Shown here in pieces: positions 22,082 through 43,449 of a stretch of DNA of 64,000 nucleotides. This DNA is from Myxocyprinus asiaticus (taxonomy: Eukaryota > Chordata > Actinopteri > Cypriniformes > Catostomidae): assembly GCF_019703515.2 (NCBI RefSeq), contig NC_059393.1:11550001-11614000 (forward strand). The letters run 5' to 3'. A program made the translations under genes and the position numbers. Every line of letters starts with the position of its first letter. The first letter of the stretch is position 1. Below the pieces are notes generated by a model, which did no database searches, had not been told where the DNA came from, and saw only the letters and a program-made list of their open reading frames with translations.

Positions 22082-22937
22082 CCTACCAGCCACAATATTA
22101 AAACCACTGACAGGTGAAGTGAATAACATTGATTATCTCGTTACATTGGCACCTGACAAGGGGTGGGATATATTAGGCACCAAGTGAACAGTCAGTTCTT
22201 GAATTTCGTGTGTTGGAAGCAGGAAAAATGCGCAAGTGTAAGAATCTGAGCGACTTTGACAGGGACAAATTGTGATGGCAAGACGACTGGGTCAGAGCAT
22301 CTCCAAAATGGCAGGTCTTGTAGTGTGTTCCTGGTATGCAGTGGTTAGTACCTACCAAAAGTGGTCCAAGGAAGGACAACCGGTGAACCGGCGACAGGGT
22401 CATTGGCGCCCAGTGCTCACTGATGCGCGTGTGGAGCGAAAGCTAGACCGCCCAGAGTGCCCATGCTGACCCCTGTCCACCGCCGAAAGTGCCTACAATT
22501 AGTAAGTGAGCGTCAGAACTGGACCATGGAGCAATGGAAGAAGGTGGCCTGGTCTGATGAATCACATTTCTGGGTACGTGTGCGTCGTTTACCTGGGGAA
22601 GAGATGGCAGCAGGATGCACTATGGGAAGATGGCAGGCCGACGGAGGCAGTGTGATGCTCTGAGCAATGTTCTGCTGGGAAACCTTGGGTCCTGGCATTC
22701 ATGTGGTTGTTACACTGACTCATACCACCTACCTAAAGACTGTTGCAGACCACGTACACCCCTTCATGGCAAAGGTATTCTCTGATGGCAGTGGCCTCTT
22801 TCAGCAGAATAATGCACCCTGCCACACTGCAAAAAATTTTCAAGAATGGTTTGAGGAATATGACAAAGAGCTCAAGGTGTTGACTTGGCCTTCAAATTCC
22901 CCAGATCTCAATCCGATTGAGCATCTATGGGATGTGC
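22082..22937 (+). pseudogene. Tc1/mariner family 2 element, transposase relic, 3'-truncated
   Basis: It starts CCAGCCACAATATTAAAACC, the end of a different Tc1 family. Transposase pieces are in three frames: VCSWYAVVSTYQKWSKEGQP (helix-turn-helix), SDESHFWVRVRRLPGEEM (first catalytic Asp present) and GSGLFQQNNAPCHTAKNF to SPDLNPIEHLWDV. In the second piece the second catalytic Asp (QQDN in active relatives) is Asn. Stops and frameshifts break it. It is cut off at about 22937, where an inverted family 1 end follows. Confidence 0.8.
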
Positions 22938-23402
22938 CTCCCATAGATCTTCGTTCCTCAAAACAGTGATTGACTGATGAGTTTCTAGAGAAAGAAACTC
23001 GTTTCTTTTTTACCATTTTTGACCTAATATTGACCTTAAGACATGCCATTCTATTGCATACTGTGGCAACTCAAAAACAAAGTCAAAGACAATGTTAAGC
23101 TTCATTTAACAAACCAAATAGCTTTCAACTATGTTTGATATTATGGCAAGTGATTTTCTAGTACCAAATTAGCAATTTATCATGATTACTCAAGGATACG
23201 GTGTTGGAGTGATGGCTGCTGGAAATGGGGTCTGTATAGATTTGATAAATGACTTTCAAATAGTGATTGTGCAGTTTTTTACATCAGTAATGTCCTGACT
23301 ATACTTTGTGATCCGTTGAATGCCACTTTGGTGAATTAAAGTACCAATTACCTTCTGAAACAGCAAAATCTGAACATTATTCCAAACTTTTGGCTGCCAG
23401 TG
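22938..23402 (-). mobile_element. Tc1/mariner family 1, 5' terminal fragment (copy D)
   Basis: The terminal half of a family 1 element in inverted orientation, ending at TTTTGGCTGCCAGTG. It is about 90% like 20671-21097 read backwards, including GATTTTCTAGTACCAAATTA. It contains only UTR and terminal sequence. Confidence 0.8.
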
Positions 23403-23409
23403 TGTGTGC

Positions 23410-23456
<47 letters not shown>
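23403..23456. repeat. (TG)n then (TA)n microsatellite abutting a Tc1 end
   Basis: Follows the terminal CCAGTG of copy D directly, a mirror of the AT/AC array at 20604-20673. Confidence 0.9.
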
Positions 23457-24294
23457 CCTCCCCATCGAATACAGATTAACATTTAGGAATTTTCAACCTT
23501 AACTTATGAGGTAGGCTTTTTGTGTGCAACTACACATGCAAATAAAAGATTCAGTTTTGAAAGTGGTTGCTAAGGTCCTCACAACAAGCCTGACCGCAGC
23601 CTGTCTACTCATGTGGGCCTGCGTCATCCTCCTGTTTTAACACATGTGCTGTGTTGCAACATGGTTTTTGAGTGAAGAAAAAAACAAAAAAAACATTATT
23701 TGTTGATAATTTTGGCAATATGAAATAAAATATGAAAACATTCTGTACTATTTATTACACTTGTGTGTTTTAATGTTTAACCAGGAAGTTTGTTTTGAAA
23801 TGCTTTTTTGTACAAAATGGCACAAAGTCACACATGTGGTGTTCCTGCTCAAAAATGACCAACATTATTTTGTTTTTTTATTTCCATGACTTTTTCAGGC
23901 CTAGACATTTACAGGTTGTTTTCCATGACCATATGGACCTTGATATAAGATTAGAGCCTTAAATTGAAAATAAATAATAACAGACCAGTGCTTTTAATTT
24001 ATATAAATGATGTAATATGTATGTTACAGTAAATAAGCATTTAATACTCATTTGTCCTGCTTACTGTGTGCTCATAAGAAAAACATGAAACCACACTAGT
24101 ACTGAACAAATGAAATTTATATGAAAATAAGACATTATTTAAACATCTCTTTGCATGCATACACAGACGTGAAGGAAATGACAGCAAGCACAGTGCTCGA
24201 CTTCACTTCCAGATGCTCCTTCTATGAGATACAGGATGACAAGTGCACATCAAGTGATTCCATGGCAAAAATTAAACAGGGTCTAACAATGTTG

Positions 24295-34764
<10,470 letters not shown>

Positions 34765-35000
34765 TTCTAATTTTATTTTTAATTGTAAACTGTAATTGTT
34801 CTTGTGTAGTGATAAAGCGAGGCTAATGAGACTGATACATTCACGCATACAATAGTTTTCCCGTCATTCCTTTCTACATGCGTCATTCGGCTGCTTCATG
34901 TGACGCGTTCAAAACGCGAAGCGCGCTTCTGCCTCCATGTGCCATGGAGTGTTGTTGTTTTTGGGTCGTTCGATGTCATTTCCATAAATAATTAAAAAAA
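34765..35000 (-). promoter_or_regulatory. Probable uchl5 promoter region, CpG-containing, no TATA
   Basis: The 240 bases upstream of the uchl5 ATG are richer in CG dinucleotides than their surroundings, with a cluster at about 34898-34930, and lack a TATA box. This suits a housekeeping gene. There is an in-frame ATG upstream (34848-34846) that would add 28 residues (to start at MRECISL). The ATG at 34764 is preferred because it starts the segment conserved with human UCHL5. Confidence 0.4.
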
Positions 35001-35115
35001 AAAAGGTGAATTAATGTACATTTCAGTCTGATTTTAAACATTCTACATTTTAATAAATTACATTGTGTCATCTTGAGCTTAACAAATAAAGGCTGGGATC
35101 TGTTCCACCATATTT

Positions 35116-35527
35116 AAAGGGGCACTCAGTAATTTTTTTCCTCATTAAAAAAGTTTAACTCCTAAAGTCATGAATTGTAATTTTACAATTATGTATAAAA
35201 TCATGACCACTCACATTTAAATGAAGACTCCAGTCATATCAGTAACCTTATAAAAGCTGTTTTATTCTACATGGAGACGGTCCGCACATGGGGGCTGCCA
35301 TTTTAGAATCACATGACCAGTCGAATACTACTCTTAATCTCAGTAACCAGCCTGTTATTTGACACTCATTGATTAAAGTAATCGTGGCTGACTGCGAATA
35401 CTAAATTTTTACAATGGCATCTGAAACTGAAAACTATTTATTTTAAATGATGGTGCATCCAAGCCAGTTGGTGTCAGTGTAAATCCAAGATGACACAAAA
35501 ACAAAAGTTACTGAGTGCACCTTTAAA
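35116..35527. repeat. MITE-like repeat, tandem copy 1, upstream of uchl5
   Basis: It starts AAAGGGGCACTCAGTAA and ends TTACTGAGTGCACCTTT, an inverted pair. Inside are AAAATCATGACCACTCAC, AAAGCTGTTTTATTCTACAT and GTCCGCACATGGGGGCTGCC. Confidence 0.7.
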
Positions 35528-35930
35528 GGTTTTTTTTTTTTTTTTTAAAGTTGTAGTCCCAAAGAAATGAATTGTTATTTTGAAACATATTTATAAAATC
35601 ATGACCACTCACTAGAGATGAAGACTTCAGTCAAACCAATGACCTTATAAAAGCTGTTTTATTCTACATAGAGAGGGTCCGCACATGGGGGCTGCCATGT
35701 ATGGATCACATGACCAGTTGATTACTACTCGCTTAATCACAGTTTACGCCCTGTTATTGGACACTGTCTCTCATGGATTAAATTACTGTAATCATGGCTA
35801 ACTGTGAAGAGTGAATTTCTACAATGGCATCTGTAACTGAAAACTATTGATTTTGAATGATGCTACATCCACGCCGCTAGGTGTCACTAAGTCCAAGGTA
35901 ACACAAACAAACAAATTAGAGTGCATCATA
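35528..35930. repeat. MITE-like repeat, tandem copy 2
   Basis: A direct copy of 35116-35527 at perhaps 80-85% identity, with a T-run at its start and AATTAGAGTGCATC at its end. Confidence 0.7.
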
Positions 35931-36248
35931 ATGGTGTTAATTGGAAAGACATAAAAATAAATAAGATATGATTTTAGTCCAGTGGGTGTGTATCTTATGA
36001 AAAACAAGAATTGCAACACATTTTTTAAAAGACTTTAATACTTTAAAATGTTTCTGTACATAAAGAAACAAAGAGGTAGTGCAATGTAACTCAAATCATA
36101 ATTGAACTAAAATACATAATGTAATAGATTATGGACATATATTTTACAAAAAGAAAATGTACAGCACATGTAATGAGCGTATTTAAGCTATCAAGAGTTC
36201 GGGGAAATTATAACAATAAAAAAACAACCATGAACTCATTTCAGTGAT

Positions 36249-36460
36249 TTAAGGCCGAAGTATACTTCGGTTGTCCACGCTGCTGATCAAAACACGCACA
36301 TTATGTATGACGCAAATTCCGTCATCAGCACAGTGTGCGCGGACTGTCCTCATCCGTGTGCATCGTTGGCGCATGCGCCTGCCGTTGACAATTCTAAAAA
36401 AGTATCATAAAGCAGTTGTAGTGTGCATGTGTCGAACTTCATATTTGCTCATGTTCAAAA
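36249..36460. repeat. Dispersed repeat in the glrx2 3' flank
   Basis: GGCCGAAGTATACTTCGG is palindromic and begins a GC-rich fish repeat with CGCATGCGCCTGCCGTTG. Only one end is clear. Confidence 0.45.
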
Positions 36461-36635
36461 GGGTATACATTGAAAGGCAATGATCCGATGCAAAATGCAG
36501 AAAAACAAACTATACACAAGCCTTTAGGCAGATCAGGTGGGCTATTTTCTACAGTCCTTTACATGGATTTGCTCTGTTTCAGGGTGGCCAAAGAATACAA
36601 ACATTATAAATACATTATCACTGATCAGATTGAAA

Positions 36636-38829
36636 TTAAGCATTCTCTGAGCCGTCAGTGCTGTTACTCAAACAGCATGGCCTACACTGTTCAATGAGAG
36701 GCAGAAGTTTCCCTTGCTGGTGAAGATGTTTTGTGTCTGAACCCCCTCCAATGCACTGTCCATTGATAAAGACTCTTGGCACCTGAAAGAGTAAAAAGAA
36801 CAACATGGGTAAAGTTTGTCAAACAAAATTTGATGTTGGCTTGACAAAGCCTTGTCTGAAAGTTTAAACTAGTTTTCTACGTTTTAAGTTTGATGGTTTT
36901 ACACATTACAGTAAGACAAACAAATAGCTACTGTAGCTAGCTATCTAAATAGATAGTCTGATAAACCATCAGAGAGAGAGAGAGAGAGAGAGCGAGCAAC
37001 TTAAAGCAGATTTAGGGTGCTTTCACACTAGGACTGTTGGTGCAAACCAGGGTTCGAATTACTTCAAAATTCGGTTTGTTTGGATGATATGAACGCCGTT
37101 TCCGAACTCGTGTGTACACCCGAATCCGTTTGAAAAAGTGGTCTTGGGTACGTTCAAGGGAACTCCAGTACGATTCGCTGCTGATATGAACGCAATCATA
37201 CAAAATTGCAGAAGTTAACCGCTATTTATGACAAATAATTCACACCTTTCTCTCATAATTCACAACATCTCTTGCAACGCATCTGCTGACTCACTGCTGA
37301 CAAATGCTAACATTCTTCACAAGCACTTGAAGCAAGTGTGAAAGCACCCTAAAGGCCTTTTGTGGATTTATTTAAATAAAAATTTTTTTGACAGTTGCAG
37401 TTTGAATTAACAAGCATTCTGTTGGCCCTTTTGAACATTCCCTTAATGTAAGTCTATAGTATTTTTCCGATTTTTGATTGGCTGCTGTGCGTAAACCATA
37501 AATTAGATCAGTTAGAAGTCAGAACAGTCTGAATGTCTGTACCAAATTTGGTGGATGTTGCTTGAAAGGAGGAGTTAGTGCGAGACATTTTTAGAATAAC
37601 AGTATGTTGGCTTTGTCAAACCAACATAATGAATTCACATTAAAGCATGGCCGCAAACGCACTACTGATGTTTTGCATCATAGCTTTCAACATAGAGCAC
37701 AACAGTAAGGTTCAGTAAATAAAAATCTTGTTTATTTTCCCCATAGGCTAATCAATTTTTATCCATAACTTAAAAGCCTTTAAAGACAGACCATCCGTGT
37801 GCTCAGAGGTTGTTAATCAATGGTTGATGCATCTATTGAAGCCATCTGTCTACGTTATTTTAACTTTAACTATTTTTTAGAAATTGTGTTTAAAAGCATA
37901 ATTCCTGGTGAAGAACACTACCCATGAACCTGAAAAGAAATGCTCCACCAATCTGAGAATCGCAGCAAACAAAGTGCGCCAAAAGAGCTCTGCAGCGACT
38001 GCCCACTTTCATGATCCACGGCGAATGATGCAATCAATTCGGTCTCCCTACACTCTCAAACTACTTATAAATTTGTATATATCTGCATAGTTTGCAATAG
38101 AATTTAAATATTTTGTAATTATAATCAACAACTTTAAATCCATATATTTTTTTTTATTTGATTACCTGATTCACAGTGATTCATGGGATTGTAGGTCATT
38201 CCCTCCTTAAAGATGTTGAGTACACAGTCTTGTACCTTTGTCCAATTTTCAAATATTTTTTCACTTCAAATCAAAGTTTGTAATGCCGTGATTCACCTTG
38301 GAGCTGGCTGGTTTGGTTCATGGCTTACAACTCTTTTATACATTTTTGTACAAAATCCCTATGGAAAAAACTAAAGGAAATAATACTTCCAGAACCAAGA
38401 CAAGCACTTCTGCACTCTATGGTGTGTATTTTACCACAGCTGGAACGGTGTATTGACTAATTAGCATCCAGGACCAGAACGATCCATTTAATAAACATAA
38501 ACAAATTATATTACTTACTGTTCTGGCACCTGTCATTTGCGCTAAGGTCTCCTGGAGTCGTCGACCATCATTGTGCTCATCCAGTTCAATGACTTTATAT
38601 GATGCTCCTATCTCATTAAATACATTCTTAGCCATCTTACAGTAAGGACACGTGGTCTTGGAGAATATCACAACGCAGTTCTTGGACACAATATCCTATA
38701 ATGAAGACATACAAATGTAAACAGGTAATAATCTGATATATAACATTAAACCGTGGTCAAGTTTACCTGGACAAACTGAGCACATGCTGTGCTTGACAAC
38801 CCAGGCTCAGAGGATGTGAAGTTCCCCAT
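36636..38829 (-). CDS. glrx2: Glutaredoxin 2 (3 coding exons, 128 aa)
   Basis: Dithiol glutaredoxin: a glutathione-dependent thiol oxidoreductase that reduces protein disulfides and glutathionylated proteins. Coding exons in transcript order are 38767-38829, 38519-38695 and 36636-36782 (387 nt, GT-AG, TAA stop). The active site is C37-P-Y-C40 in the first half of the thioredoxin fold. Next come the cis-proline motif (TVPRVFINGQ) and the glutathione-binding GGGSDT. The tail has an extra cysteine cluster (EQCRPCC). Mammalian GLRX2 has CSYC, where Ser helps Fe-S cluster binding; Pro here is the classical form. The protein starts MGNFTSS with no mitochondrial presequence, so a cytosolic form is predicted. 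The ATG lies one base inside exon 2, and an acceptor (TATGTAG) joins it to a non-coding exon near 39.3 kb. Confidence 0.95.
36971..36993. repeat. (GA)n microsatellite in glrx2 intron
   Basis: About 11 GA units in the last intron of glrx2. Confidence 0.85.
37012..37352. mobile_element. MITE with 18-bp perfect inverted ends in the last glrx2 intron
   Basis: TTAGGGTGCTTTCACACT at the left is exactly inverted at 37335-37352. The 341-bp element has CGAA/TTCG-rich sequence inside and no coding capacity. I see no clear target duplication, so the superfamily is open. Confidence 0.75.
37430..37620. repeat. Dispersed repeat in glrx2 intron
   Basis: CCCTTAATGTAAGTCTATAG, GATTTTTGATTGGCTGC and CCAAATTTGGTGGATGTTG form a string I know from several fish loci. 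Its ends are not clear. Confidence 0.4.
38405..38490. repeat. Short repeat R2, copy 1
   Basis: CACAGCTGGAACGG and AATTAGCATCCAGGACC recur at 46870-46925 (CACAGCTGGAACGC, CCAATTAGCATCCAGG). It is a MITE or SINE end. Confidence 0.5.
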
Positions 38830-39268
38830 CCTACATAAAATACATGACATGAATTTAGTAAAATTAAGAGAACCACAAACCAAAACAAGTATATTAGCAG
38901 CAGTTCCATTAACTATTTACATAACATCAGGCTCAGAACAGTACGTGACAACCTTGGATGTCCTTATTTCGCCCTGGTTTACTTTAAGTACTAGATGCCA
39001 ATACTTAACCACAATTATCCTAAATAAAATAATATAAATTAAATCATACTCATGTTGACCTTAGTATTTGATAAGCTTGTTTGGATTTGGACAGACTGCA
39101 CCTCGCAAACATTGTGAAGTGTAATTAAACACATGCGCTGTTTAATAAATAAAATATTTTAAAAATATGGCGAAAAGACAGTTGAATATACATATGTAGA
39201 ATACATGACGACTCTAAACAAAAGATGTATGTCCTCTATTTGTTCCTAAGTCCAAAACACATGCTTAC

Positions 39269-39320
39269 CTCTCAACCGGAACCGCATTGATGTGACGTCA
39301 GTCCACAGGCTCCACCCGTC
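39269..39320 (-). other. Probable 5' non-coding exon of glrx2
   Basis: On the minus strand, TTGAGAG is followed by GTAAGCATG, a good donor, at 39268-39267; joined to the acceptor before 38830 it gives a short 5' UTR. It carries an ATG at 39287-39285 that is out of frame with the glrx2 start. The upstream limit is not determined; 39320 is a guess. Confidence 0.5.
39293..39300. promoter_or_regulatory. CRE/ATF palindrome at the glrx2 promoter
   Basis: The palindrome TGACGTCA is the consensus CREB/ATF site. It lies 24-31 bases upstream of the inferred glrx2 exon 1 donor, so it is inside or just above exon 1. The site is seen; function is inferred. Confidence 0.5.
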
Positions 39321-40096
39321 TCGGATCCCTTTCATTTGCTGCCAGCTTTTCTTGTACATTACGCGACCAATGTGCTAATCTAAACAATAACTGTTTTCTT
39401 TTAAATACATTTGTATGCCTTTAGAGGACTCTTGATGGCTCAGAAAGTCTTTTTCAAATCTCAAGACGTTTCTTGCCTCATTGGAGACCTTTGGTACCTG
39501 ACATGAATTTTGAAAATCACCTCAGCAACCTCTATAAAACTATTTTTTATTTAAATCATTAACAATTACAAACCATTGTGATTGGTCCATTCTGACCAGC
39601 GCTGAGAAAAGTAACAGCCACTACGTGATAATGCCGGTTACGTGTTAGCTCAGTAGCAGTCCAGACAGTAAATTACACGTAATGACTTTGAACGTTAATA
39701 GCAACAAATGTATTAAAAATGAACGGAGAAGATTTAAGATAGGATAAAAATTATGTAAACAACTCAGAACTTGCCAATTAGACACTTTATCTGGCACACG
39801 AAGCCCCGCACTCATTCTAATTGCAATTATTTTTATTGAACATACATAATGAAAATAACAATCATATCAAATAGATAAATACTATTAAAAGTACTATAAA
39901 TACAGAACAAAAATATTGTAAGTACAAATTAAATATACCTGAGCAAACTGGCTTAAATTAAACTGTGCTGACGGTACTACTGCACTTTCTTTAATTTAGG
40001 TCTACAATAAAACTAAATAATAGATTCTATTTTTAAAACGATTATTAAATAAAAATGTAATTAATAAATAATAACGTTTTTACAAAAACTATAATG

Positions 40097-40135
<39 letters not shown>

Positions 40136-40220
40136 AATAATAATAATAATAATAAATAATATTGTTTTTTATTCAATAAAAAATAATTTCAGTTAAGAAA
40201 ACCCTTCAGTGAAGTAATAG
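39321..40220. other. Intergenic DNA upstream of glrx2
   Basis: AT-rich. Apart from a (CAA)n(TAA)n array at 40102-40161 I see no gene or named repeat. Confidence 0.4.
40102..40161. repeat. (CAA)n(TAA)n microsatellite
   Basis: About 11 CAA units pass into about 8 TAA units. Confidence 0.9.
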
Positions 40221-40532
40221 ATCTTATTCACTCTAGCGCCATCTTTGATTTGGAATGGGAATGACAACGAGGTTGTGAGGAATAGACTTACAGTCTCTTC
40301 AGTGACACTCACGGTATAAAGCTGTAAAAAGCTTAATCTGATATTCCACAACTCATGTTGTCTGGGTTTTTGTCTACTGAATGTTCTTAGAAAGATATTT
40401 TTTCAACGTTTTGTCCGTGGAACGATCCAAAAACACTTTAAATTGCCGTACAGCCCACTGAAGAGACTGTAAGTCTATCCCTCAACAGCCTCGTTGTCAT
40501 TCCGCCAAAGATGGCGCTGCTGTGAATAAGGT
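40221..40532. mobile_element. MITE with about 70-bp inverted ends
   Basis: The left end (ATCTTATTCACTCTAGCGCC, GAATGACAACGAGGTTGTGA, AGACTTACAGTCTCTTCAGT) is matched in inverted form by the right end (ACTGAAGAGACTGTAAGTCT, CAGCCTCGTTGTCATTC, GGCGCTGCTGTGAATAAG). No coding capacity. Confidence 0.75.
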
Positions 40533-40867
40533 CAGTGAACAGGCCAATGTCGTTTTGCGTCCATAGGGTGGCACTGTGCAATTCTGTAAAAAGCATTAAA
40601 CAACCAAAACACAAAATGTTCTCTTGTGAACCTAAGTTAACCCTGATATTTTTTCCCCTTCTTTTTATAGCAAGTGATTTAATGCTTCCCTCTAAGCTCT
40701 GTTTTTCACTAAATGTGCCATCTTACTATTTACTAGAACAAGGCTAAGCCTATGAAATAACCCAAAATAATTAAGGCTGTTCTTGTCACATTTGTCACTC
40801 CAACATCAGTGATTCGGCTTATGGTTAATTTCTTAACAACACATTTTTGAAGAAGAAAACAGGAAAG

Positions 40868-40872
<5 letters not shown>

Positions 40873-40966
<94 letters not shown>

Positions 40967-40981
40967 CACACACACACACAG
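40873..40981. repeat. (AT)n then (CA)n microsatellite
   Basis: About 45 AT units followed by about 7 CA units, the longest array in the window. Confidence 0.95.
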
Positions 40982-41349
40982 TTTGAGCTGGACTGGCCTG
41001 AAATTGTTTTGTAGCTCTACACTGTGGCTTTCTCAGCAGGGTACGAACAAAAGAAACTTTGAATTATTTATTGGTTACATATTTTAAAGTTTAATGATCT
41101 GAACCCCATCCTCATTAATATTGTTAAAGAGAAACGAGCAGTGAGTCTTCACCTTTCACTTTCTGTTATAGAACACTGTACTGAAAGGAGCGCTAAAAAC
41201 AAAGTCTTATTTGTGGCCATAATTTGTTAAAACTTCGCTTTTTTCTCATTAATTTTTCTTCATAGCTATTCACAGTGGTAGACTTTTGCTGTTAGAGCAT
41301 GATAATTCATTACTAGCCATTTTTACACTCAATAAACTCTAAAACTAAT

Positions 41350-41820
41350 TACCATGGCTGGGTCTAAGGGGGGAATATCATGGCAGAACAACCATAGCCC
41401 CCCACCCAGTGACCGAAATCTGACCCCCAGACAGATTTTTACTCCCTGCTAGCTAATTGGTCCCTAAAGCACACACCTATTCCCAGGGTCACATTAAGGT
41501 AGTCCTGGCCCTGGGCCTTATTGTTTCGCTGGGCCCCTGTCGGGGGTGGGGTGGGGGGTGGGGGGTGACAGAGTAGAACATTTTCACTCGATGATCATGC
41601 ACTACACGGATGGGTTTAGCCGTTGCACGCCCTCTCTGTGTTTACATCAGCATCTCCTGCAGAACGCATTTATATACATGCCCTCCCGGATTCGGGGCCT
41701 CCCTACTGCCGCGGGCTTAAGCCCAGGTAAGCCCGTGCATTAATGCGGCCCTACCTATTCACACCCCTATTGCTGATAGCCACCCCTACGCCTACCCCTA
41801 AACATAACCATGCTAAAGAG
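41350..41820. other. Intergenic, G/C-skewed segment
   Basis: Contains a G-rich run (GGGGGTGGGGTGGGGGGTGG at 41543-41562) that could form a G-quadruplex. No gene is seen. Confidence 0.4.
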
Positions 41821-42759
41821 TCAGAAATCGGCACGACACTGCCCCCCGCTAATTACACTCTTCTGGGCCACACAGACGTCCAGTTTCCTTTCTAGTATTC
41901 ATCAAGTGTCCCTGCGTTACCCACATATCATAATAATGGCAAAGCCCTTCTTATGACAAGTAATGACAGTCATATACAAAAATGTTGGCGAACTCCTTTA
42001 AACCACTGAAAAGTAATTCCCCACCCCATGCAGTGTTTCACACTAAGCAGCAGACGCCCCTCGCCTACGCTCTCTTCAGTGCAGTGTCATCGGAATGTGC
42101 CCCGCTGATTTAATATCTGTTTGCTGCATGCATTTGCAGGCAGCCATATAATCAAGCAAGAAGCCACTACTGAGGCTGCCCTCATAAATCATGTCCCTGG
42201 CAGACAATCATACCTGGCTATATGGAGGCAGGCACTAGTGAAGCCACTGATTACACTCACTGCCTTATTAAAACTGGTCCTGCCGAAGGAAAGGCTCATG
42301 TCTTTTTATTTATCGCCTTAGTGTGCACACTTGTTCGGAATCTGCTGTGTGATCTTAAATGATTGGAGGACTTGGTACTGTTCCAATAACCTCTTGTGTG
42401 TCATCCCACTGAACTGCCTGTGGTCCCTCCCTCTTGTCAAAGCCAACTAACGTCTCCTTCAAAAAAAAAGTGCAAGTGGCTTGTCTTGGCAATGAGCTGT
42501 GGCATTTTGTCAGAGATGGTTACTTCACTTTATCACATTAGGCCTGTCTTGAAGGCCGTCATTGCAACCTGCACTTTCAGGTGGGCATTAACTTGTGTTT
42601 TACACTAAAGAAGGGTTAGCTTAATAGCAATATATTAACGAGAGGATGCGATTCTCACAAAATCTGTCAGGAAAATGACCTGGCCATATTTAACCACAAA
42701 TTAATTTTCTTAATTAAAATTAGCAAAAATGAAAGGCTAAAAAAAAGAAAAGGAGGGAC

Positions 42760-42985
42760 CAGACATCAACATGGCAATCATGATTTCAAGCTCAATTGCA
42801 CTTCCAAGCCATCTAGCGCTCTGCGCATGTGTCAAGCACTAGGAAGTGTAATCGAGCTTAAAATTATGATCATGCCTAGAGACTGTGCAATGGCACAAAG
42901 TGTTTCACTTGAGTATTTTAACTGTTACAGATTGGCCCCATTCACTTCCATTGCACAGTAGGTGCCTCACTTTAACACAGATTGC
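42760..42985. repeat. Long-inverted-repeat family arm, copy 1
   Basis: The inverse of 44575-44795: AATCATGATTTCAAGCTCAA and CGATTACACTTCC-type strings appear in reverse order. Together they may be the two arms of one element interrupted by other repeats. Confidence 0.55.
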
Positions 42986-43449
42986 TTTTTTAAAAGAAAA
43001 GGAGGGAAAAGGAGTTTAAATTAATTTTTGTTGTAATCAACATGGCGATCATGATTTCAATGTAGTTTGTAGTGAATATAAGTTTTTCTAGTTTTCATCT
43101 CCTCTAAAAATATATTTCATCTGCTAGTTAATGCTCTTTTGTAGACAGGGGCGGGTTACCTTTTCCGAGGCCTCAAGCAACCGTCCAGCTGGGGGCCTCC
43201 TTTTGGTGTACATTTTATTACATAAAAGGAATTTTTTATGTATTAATTTCATTTCTGTCAGTCATTGTAGCCAAGTATATTCAAAATGTTTACAAAACAG
43301 TTTTGTAAACGGGGTGTGCAAAAACTACAGCTTTCCTCACTTATATTTTGGAACCCAGACTAATATTTCTTATTCTTGTTCAGACAAGAATAAGAATAAG
43401 CAAAATGTCCAGGGCCCCATGCAGTTGCATGGTTTGCAATGAGGTTTTT

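Noticed and set aside
34765..34848. Upstream in-frame ATG of uchl5 adding 28 residues
   Set aside because: The added part is Leu/Ser-rich without similarity to UCHL5, while the ATG at 34764 gives the 329-aa family length.
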